NCBI GenBank assembly: GCA_945883845.1
Contig: CAMCYI010000003.1
Span: 1-64,000, forward strand
Direction: 5' to 3'
Length of the DNA: 64,000 nucleotides
DNA from: Bacteriovorax stolpii
GTDB lineage: Bacteria > Bdellovibrionota > Bacteriovoracia > Bacteriovoracales > Bacteriovoracaceae
The position numbers and the translations under genes were made by a program. Every line of letters starts with the position of its first letter. The first letter of the stretch is position 1. Below, one piece after another: positions 59,093-64,000 of this stretch. The notes below the pieces were generated by a model that made no database searches, was not told where the DNA came from, and worked only from the letters and a program-made list of their open reading frames with translations.

Positions 59093-60406
59093 GTGATTAA
59101 AAAAATATTGCCCCTCGTTCTTATTTCTTTAAGCCTCCATGCCACTGCAGCTGTCGTTATCCAGGAAGAACTCTACGTTGTTGGCCTTAAACCTGAAGTC
59201 GTGCGCGACCTTGTGGATTCCCGTGATGTTGAAATCGATCACGTCACCTCTGAGGGGTTTGAGATCTACGGCGCTAAAGGCCTGTCTCAGATTCTCGATT
59301 CCAGAAATATCGTCACTCTCGATATGAAGGCCGTTAAAAATAAAATGCTGGCCGAGTATCCGACATACATTGAGTTCACAGCGAGAATGCAGGCGATCGC
59401 GGCCAAACGTCCTGACCTGATCAAACTTTTTTCCATCGGAAAAACGGTTAAGGGCAGGGACATGTGGATGGTGAAAATTTCAGACAATGTGGATAAGGAT
59501 GAAGTTGAACCCGAGTTCAAATTTATTTCGAGCATGCACGGTGATGAGATCACAGGCCGCGAACTCACAACGTCATTGATTGAAGAAATGATCAATAACT
59601 ACGGAAAGAACTCTGAACTCACTGACCTGATGAATAACACTGAAATCTACATCATGCCGTCGATGAATCCGGACGGCTCAGAACTCAAGCAAAGAGCGAA
59701 CGCTAAAGGTATAGACCTGAACCGAAGCTTTCCGGAGTTTGTTGATAACGATGCCAACAAGCCTGAAGGTCGTCCGATTGAAGTTCAGAACGTGATGAAG
59801 TTCCAGGGCACCCGTCAATTTGCCCTTTCAGCTAACTTTCACGGCGGAACAATTGTTGCGAACTATCCATGGGATTCCCGCTATGATCGTCACCCTTTGA
59901 ATGATCTTGCGATGGATATTTCTCATGCTTATGCAGATCTCAATCCAGAGATGAGAAGCTCTTCAGAGTTTTCCGGCGGTATTACAAATGGTGCTGACTG
60001 GTACATTGTGAAAGGTGGAATGCAGGACTGGAGTTACATCTGGTACAACGACCTCCAGATCACTCTCGAGGTTTCGCATTCTAAATACCCAAGCTACTCG
60101 CAAATTCCTGGATTCTACGTGAGTAACCGAGATTCCATGGTGGCGTACATGAAACGAGTTCATCAGGGTGCCGGTTTCAGACTTGACCGCAGCAATGTGG
60201 AGGGGACTGTCATCGTTAAACAACTGACTCCGTCAGCGCGCGAGATGGGAAGTTTTGGATTCAACAATTCCGAATTCTACAAGGTTCTTCCGGAAGGAAC
60301 TTACGAACTCACGGTGAATGAAAAGAATGGCAAATCTCAGAAGATCTCTGTGAGTGTTGAAAACGAAGTCATCCGTGGAAACGGAAACTACATCTCTCTT
60401 AAATAG
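59093..60406 (+). CDS. Secreted M14 zinc carboxypeptidase
   Basis: The 437-aa protein has a signal peptide (about 1-18) and a pro-segment. An M14 domain has zinc ligands His149 and Glu152 (MHGDEITG) and His250 (NFHGG), an Asn-Arg substrate site (GIDLNRSFPEF) and the catalytic Glu326 (ITLEVSHSKYP). A small transthyretin-like domain follows (about 358-437), as in the carboxypeptidase N/E subfamily. It removes C-terminal residues from peptides outside the cytoplasm. The start is GTG with AAAGGA 6 nt upstream. Its stop abuts the convergent EVE gene. Confidence 0.92.
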   Translation: MIKKILPLVLISLSLHATAAVVIQEELYVVGLKPEVVRDLVDSRDVEIDHVTSEGFEIYGAKGLSQILDSRNIVTLDMKAVKNKMLAEYPTYIEFTARMQAIAAKRPDLIKLFSIGKTVKGRDMWMVKISDNVDKDEVEPEFKFISSMHGDEITGRELTTSLIEEMINNYGKNSELTDLMNNTEIYIMPSMNPDGSELKQRANAKGIDLNRSFPEFVDNDANKPEGRPIEVQNVMKFQGTRQFALSANFHGGTIVANYPWDSRYDRHPLNDLAMDISHAYADLNPEMRSSSEFSGGITNGADWYIVKGGMQDWSYIWYNDLQITLEVSHSKYPSYSQIPGFYVSNRDSMVAYMKRVHQGAGFRLDRSNVEGTVIVKQLTPSAREMGSFGFNNSEFYKVLPEGTYELTVNEKNGKSQKISVSVENEVIRGNGNYISLK

Positions 60407-60868
60407 TTATCGACCAAGTTTTTTTATGAAATCGAATTCTTCCTGGGTGACCGGCAAAATAGACAGCCGGTTACCTGGTTGAAGAAGTCTCATTTTTGAA
60501 AGTTCTTTCTTCTCTTTTAATTCAGCAAGTGAAACCAGTTTTTTAAGATCAGCTTCGAATTTCACATCCACCATAAACCAGCGCGGAACTTCTTTGGTGG
60601 CCTTCGGGTCAAAGTATTCAGATTTTTTATCAAACTGAGTGGGGTCGGGATACGGGGCCGAAGCGACTGAAGCGATACCGGCGACCCCGGGGATCTCGCA
60701 GCTGGAATGGTAAAAGAAGATGAGGTCACCTGGTTTCATATCATCCCGCATGAAGTTGCGGGCCTGATAGTTCCGGACCCCCGTCCAGGGTTCAGTCTTT
60801 TTGGGCCTGTTTTTAAGGTCTCCGAAGGAGAAAACGTCCGGTTCGGATTTCATCAGCCAGTAATTCAT
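60407..60868 (-). CDS. EVE (PUA-like) domain protein
   Basis: The 153-aa protein matches the EVE family: YWLMKSEPDVFSFGDL at the start, WTGVRNYQARNFMRDDMKPGD, FFYHSSCEIPGVAGIA and a final RLSILPVTQEEF. EVE domains bind modified bases in DNA or RNA and are related to PUA and YTH domains. Some are linked to restriction systems, but no restriction genes are near. It is cytoplasmic and monocistronic. Confidence 0.93.
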   Translation of the reverse strand: MNYWLMKSEPDVFSFGDLKNRPKKTEPWTGVRNYQARNFMRDDMKPGDLIFFYHSSCEIPGVAGIASVASAPYPDPTQFDKKSEYFDPKATKEVPRWFMVDVKFEADLKKLVSLAELKEKKELSKMRLLQPGNRLSILPVTQEEFDFIKKLGR

Positions 60869-60946
60869 TCCCCTATATTGGACAAGAAGACACGGTTAAT
60901 CAAGTTTCCTTTTTCCATTCCGAACAGAGTGGAAGGTGAGGTACCC

Positions 60947-61678
60947 ATGAAAAATTTCCTGATCGTTTCTTCAAGTCTGATGCTCTTCTCTTGCTCGCAC
61001 TTTAATCACGATCAAAAGACTGTGGCCTTGCCATATTCTTCGGAACTTCTGCAGACGATTCAGAAATCGACCCAGGACCGTGTGCCCGCACAGCTCACAG
61101 CAGAAGCACTCGAGGAAAAATCTCCGCGTCGGGTTTATTTCTCTTCACTTTATTATCAGTATCTTGTTCTTTCTTCATATCTTCACGAGGAGAGTGCGAT
61201 TCAAAGCTGTCCTGCTTTTCATCATGATAAAGTTGAAACCGATTCCAGAGCTTTGCCGAAGGTGGCCCTCTACAAGGCCTCTCACATTGATCCTGCAGGA
61301 AAAAATTATTTCCCTGAGCTTGCTTTTAATCGCGGCTTTTCTCTGGAAGATCATCAGCAAAATATCCGCCAGGAACTTGATATTCTCTGCGAAGAGGGTG
61401 TCAGTGATAACTATTACAAGTTCGACAACCTTGTAACGTACTACGCAGACAAGAAAGCCTTTCATTCACGTCCAAACGCCATGGCCTCTGTCCTGAAAAT
61501 TCCTGTATTCGCTAATTACTATTTAGTGAAAATGCTCGAAGCTGGTGCCGGTCATCAGGGTGACGAGGAAGAAATGCGCTTCATCCGTCTGAGCCAGACT
61601 CATTGGTTTGGTCAGTATGTTGTCCGTGCTCATGAACAACGCGATCAATTTGTTAAAAATAAACTCGTGACCAGGTAA
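60947..61678 (+). CDS. Lipoprotein of unknown function
   Basis: The ATG at 60947 opens a lipoprotein signal with lipobox LFSC (Cys about 16). The longer frame, beginning at 60707, is antisense to the EVE gene and rejected. The 243-aa product has a mostly helical body with conserved-looking aromatic residues, such as SSLYYQYLVLSSYLHEE, and one or two internal Cys. No family is recognised. It is 3 nt before the next lipoprotein gene, so the two are co-transcribed. Confidence 0.72.
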   Translation: MKNFLIVSSSLMLFSCSHFNHDQKTVALPYSSELLQTIQKSTQDRVPAQLTAEALEEKSPRRVYFSSLYYQYLVLSSYLHEESAIQSCPAFHHDKVETDSRALPKVALYKASHIDPAGKNYFPELAFNRGFSLEDHQQNIRQELDILCEEGVSDNYYKFDNLVTYYADKKAFHSRPNAMASVLKIPVFANYYLVKMLEAGAGHQGDEEEMRFIRLSQTHWFGQYVVRAHEQRDQFVKNKLVTR

Positions 61679-61681
61679 TTT

Positions 61682-62350
61682 ATGAAAAAGATTCTTCTCC
61701 TCACAACGTTCGTCCTTGCAAGTTCCTGTGGAAAAATTGACACCACAAAGAACAGCATCCTGGGATCAGTCGTGGCCTTCCAGCCTGAGGCCCTGACGAC
61801 GGAAGACGCAAGACTTCTGAGAAAAATCTGTAGTTCTCTTGAGACGAAAGAAACTAACCTCGGAGCGAGCTCTTCGACGGTCTATACATTCGCTGTGCAG
61901 GACAAGAGCTGCAGTTCCGACCTTTCCGGCGAGACTAATGTCGCAGTCAATGTCGACTACCCAAAATTCAAGAGAGTTGATACGGGTGGAAACTTTATTT
62001 TCCCTGATATCGAAGCAACTGATTCAGGAATCATGAAAACCATCTGTGATGAAACGGACAACCCTATCAGCCCTGTCAAAAATGCGTCAGGTGTGGCGAT
62101 CTGGTTCTCCACGATTGATATCAGTGCATCTGACTGCAACAGCAGCAACGGCCAGCCATGTATCATCATCAAGAAAGGTATTCCGTCTGGTCCTTCGGGA
62201 AATAAATTCGAAATCGTGAGTCAGGAATGGATGCAGTTTCAGACTATCATCAATCAGGGAAATGTCGGCTTCTGGATATTCAGAAAGGCCATCACAAATA
62301 CTTCATGTACGAATACAGACTACACAGAAGTGAGAGCAACTTTAAAATAA
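61682..62350 (+). CDS. Cys-containing lipoprotein, paralogue 1
   Basis: The 222-aa precursor has a lipobox ASSC (Cys16) followed by GKIDTT. The mature part shares an architecture with the next gene: a (L/A)-x3-(C) helix near residue 50, NV-x-VNV, F-x2-(I/P)-(E)-(A/T)T(D)(S/T)G(I/V)MK-(T/K)ICDE/ETV, a CI/CL strand and a final C-x6-(F/T)-x4-LK/R. The even number of mature Cys suggests disulfides. It is probably on the outer membrane. The function is unknown. Confidence 0.7.
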   Translation: MKKILLLTTFVLASSCGKIDTTKNSILGSVVAFQPEALTTEDARLLRKICSSLETKETNLGASSSTVYTFAVQDKSCSSDLSGETNVAVNVDYPKFKRVDTGGNFIFPDIEATDSGIMKTICDETDNPISPVKNASGVAIWFSTIDISASDCNSSNGQPCIIIKKGIPSGPSGNKFEIVSQEWMQFQTIINQGNVGFWIFRKAITNTSCTNTDYTEVRATLK

Positions 62351-62380
62351 ACTAGTTGCCGGACTCTATTGAAGTGGGAA

Positions 62381-62404
62381 ACAATTTAATCAACTTTAAA
62401 TTGT
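62381..62404 (+). promoter_or_regulatory. A/T-rich hairpin abutting a ribosome-binding site
   Basis: ACAATTTAA (62381-62389) pairs with TTAAATTGT (62396-62404). The GGAGG ribosome-binding site of paralogue 2 begins 2 nt later. A 9-bp A/T stem this close to the site may tune translation or stabilise the mRNA end; it is not a terminator. Confidence 0.3.
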
Positions 62405-62416
62405 TGGAGGCCCACC

Positions 62417-63112
62417 ATGCGAGCTATCGTTTCCACATACCTTATCATTCTGGCCCTCGGTGCACTTACTTCATGCGGTGATATCAAGCAGCCGAAGGCC
62501 GTCACGAACGGTGGAATTTTCACAGGAGACCAGCAGCCGTTGACGGGTGAAGAACAAGCGAAAGTTGCAACCATTTGTATGGCGATCAGACAAAAGACGG
62601 CCATTCTTGATTCTGAAACACGCGATTTTGTTTTTAAATATACGGAAGCTCCTTGCGGAGATACTCCTTCGCGTTCTTCAAATATAACGGTGAATGTTGA
62701 AGAAAGTCGTAACTCTGCCGGAGATAGTGTTTATTCTTTCAAACCACAGGATGGAAAATCTTACGTGTTTAAGGAAATCGAAACAACAGACACCGGAGTC
62801 ATGAAAAAGATCTGTGAAACAGTCACAGGAACTGAACCGCAGAGACCCATTTTTACTGATGCCGCCAGAACGAAAGGGATTGTGTATTACCTCACAAGCT
62901 CAAACGAGTGCGAGCCGGATAACGATCACATGTGTCTTACCGTGAGATACGGAACAACTCAGGACGGCACAAATTATACAACTCACACGACTGAAGTGAT
63001 GAAATTTAAAACCACAGGTGTGACGAATCGCGGTTACTATGTGACCAGACAAAGAACTTCTTCCACTGGTTGTGAAGAAGGCGACAGCGTTTTCAAAACT
63101 GTCCTCAGATAG
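62417..63112 (+). CDS. Cys-containing lipoprotein, paralogue 2
   Basis: The 231-aa precursor has a lipobox LTSC (Cys20) and a mature domain related to paralogue 1 through NITVNVEESR, the block EIETTDTGVMKKICETV, CLTVRYG and CEEGDSVFKTVLR. The two proteins are clearly diverged duplicates with conserved Cys positions. GGAGG 6 nt upstream supports the start. The 3' end overlaps a convergent exoprotein gene by 8 nt. No function can be assigned. Confidence 0.72.
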   Translation: MRAIVSTYLIILALGALTSCGDIKQPKAVTNGGIFTGDQQPLTGEEQAKVATICMAIRQKTAILDSETRDFVFKYTEAPCGDTPSRSSNITVNVEESRNSAGDSVYSFKPQDGKSYVFKEIETTDTGVMKKICETVTGTEPQRPIFTDAARTKGIVYYLTSSNECEPDNDHMCLTVRYGTTQDGTNYTTHTTEVMKFKTTGVTNRGYYVTRQRTSSTGCEEGDSVFKTVLR

Positions 63113-63923
63113 CACAGCCCTGAAACATTTTAACGATCACAGATTTTTTTAGATCCTCATCCCAGATAGTTTTACAGAACTCGACTGCAAACTCTTTGGG
63201 CTGAGGTGCTTTTTTCTCCACGGCCAGTACCGGGCACTTCACATTCTCTCTTCTGTCTTCCCAAGTACTCAGATTTTTCAGATCAAGCGGAATGACTTTC
63301 CAGTCGCCATTAAGACTTGTGTGAAGGGCATAAAATACTCCCTCATCTTCCCGTAAAACGACCAAGCCTTTATCTTTGATCAATAATGGCTGATCACCAA
63401 TCGGAAGATAGTAGGTCGTTGGGTTGGGGCCATCCATAATCATCACTGGCTGAGGAACAACAAGTGACTGTGCTGTAGGCACTTCAATCTGGGCATCTTC
63501 ACGCCATACGATGGCCTTGTCTTTTGTGAGACCCTTCAAAAAGGCAATTCCCTTCAGAGTTCTTTGAGAAGCATCTTTCGGATTATGCTCTTTGCAGGGA
63601 GAATTGAAGAGTACAGGCCTGAAGCCAAGTTGCGAATTCTGATAGGTGTAGAACTCAACGGGAAGGCCATATTTCTGGCGAAATTCCTCGATATACTGAG
63701 AGGTCTTATCTTTTTCTTTGATCTCAGCGAGTTTCTCAATCAGAAGCTTCCAGCGCTGAAGCATCTTCCCCATGGCCACATCACACTCTGAGTTTTCAGG
63801 GCATCCCTTGTTCTGATGGTCAAAGTCATCAACCTTCTGAGGGTTTGGCAGGATATCTGTTCTTTGCGGAGTAGGTCCCTGGGCCCAAAGATTCAATGAG
63901 AAGATCAAAAATACATACATCAT
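63105..63923 (-). CDS. Secreted protein of unknown function
   Basis: The 272-aa precursor begins with the hydrophobic MMYVFLIFSLNLWAQ, a signal peptide with cleavage after WAQ. The ATG at 63923 has AGGA about 8 nt upstream; the TTG at 63944 gives a longer N-terminus but no better site. The mature protein has a Pro/Asp-rich start, two Cys early (CPENSEC), a Lys/Glu helix and a strand-rich second half with further Cys near the end (KCPVL, EFCKTI, QGCAI). No family is recognised. Confidence 0.65.
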   Translation of the reverse strand: MMYVFLIFSLNLWAQGPTPQRTDILPNPQKVDDFDHQNKGCPENSECDVAMGKMLQRWKLLIEKLAEIKEKDKTSQYIEEFRQKYGLPVEFYTYQNSQLGFRPVLFNSPCKEHNPKDASQRTLKGIAFLKGLTKDKAIVWREDAQIEVPTAQSLVVPQPVMIMDGPNPTTYYLPIGDQPLLIKDKGLVVLREDEGVFYALHTSLNGDWKVIPLDLKNLSTWEDRRENVKCPVLAVEKKAPQPKEFAVEFCKTIWDEDLKKSVIVKMFQGCAI

Positions 63924-63995
63924 GATGAGTTCCTGCGTTTTCAAAGGATTTCTTTTATTATAAGCTCCATTGAATTGTAAATTTTGGAGGATCCA

Positions 63996-64000
63996 ATGAA
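63996..64000 (+). CDS. Start of a gene cut by the right window edge
   Basis: GGAGG (63986-63990) is followed after 5 nt by ATG at 63996 and the window ends two bases later. The upstream context (AATTTTGGAGG) resembles that of the paralogue 2 lipoprotein gene. Nothing can be said about the product. Confidence 0.45.

Noticed and set aside
60407..60868. EVE-domain gene as part of a phage-defence island
   Set aside because: No restriction, nuclease or toxin-antitoxin genes are adjacent; the neighbours are an exported carboxypeptidase and lipoproteins.

Overview
This window reads as chromosome of a Gram-negative, aerobic, delta-proteobacterium-like predator, most likely a member of the Bdellovibrionota / Bacteriovoracales. 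That assignment is an inference from style, not from a marker search. The evidence is an exceptional density of signal-peptide proteins, many of them proteases or protein-modifying enzymes, and many lineage-style secreted proteins of unknown function. A caa3/coxMNOP-type respiratory cluster and moderate GC also fit. There are no tRNA or rRNA genes, CRISPR arrays, insertion sequences or phage genes. About 69 protein genes are called. Seven of these are partial at the window edge or too short for a simple ORF scan: 1-104, 2364-2480, 45308-45454, 51838-51999 and 63996-64000, plus trimmed starts at 34315 and 40369 that change the encoded protein.

Layout. 0.1-10.3 kb holds housekeeping and accessory genes: an acidic amino-acid symporter, a LON-domain protein, a tiny basic protein, a cupredoxin, a glycosyltransferase, a SpoU methylase, ctaA, mntP-ilvA, a deamidase-like exoprotein, rlmF, a MazG-like enzyme and a four-repeat exoprotein. 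10.5-33.7 kb is a secretome region. It encodes a 1036-aa exoprotein coupled to a subtilase, a Gly-Tyr-Asp repeat lipoprotein, Cys-rich exoproteins, truncated haemoglobin beside a QEGLA metallopeptidase, a secreted C26-like amidase, an M1-like peptidase, a zincin-DUF4105 fusion, several unknown exoproteins, YcaO and an S1-type protease. 33.8-41.2 kb is an 11-gene heme-copper oxidase operon (subunits I, II, IV, two subunit III, SCO, ctaB, DUF420, dihaem cytochrome c) carrying Crp/Fnr-like palindromes.

41.4-45 kb carries a DHp-like mini protein and a three-gene operon in which a protein-glutaminase-like enzyme sits between two paralogous small secreted proteins, followed by rpsD. 45.3-49.9 kb is ribD-ribE-ribBA-ribH behind a catalytically degenerate Xer-like recombinase. 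49.9-55.8 kb is ABC-F, cNMP-domain protein, rnc, era and a Der GTPase with a large acidic insertion. 55.8-64 kb has two outer-membrane beta-barrels, yfgM-bamB, an M14 carboxypeptidase, an EVE protein and a run of lipoproteins.

The genes combine as an aerobic respiratory chain (oxidase plus ctaA/ctaB/SCO), ribosome and envelope maintenance (rnc, era, der, bamB, ABC-F) and a large exported set of protein-degrading or protein-modifying enzymes suited to digesting other cells. The most promising candidate for an undescribed system is the operon at 42946-44347: a putative glutamine deamidase with a Gln-rich tail, flanked by two related small exported proteins that could be its inhibitors or chaperones. 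Convergent genes are packed unusually tightly: 13 of 16 convergent junctions overlap or lie within 11 nt.
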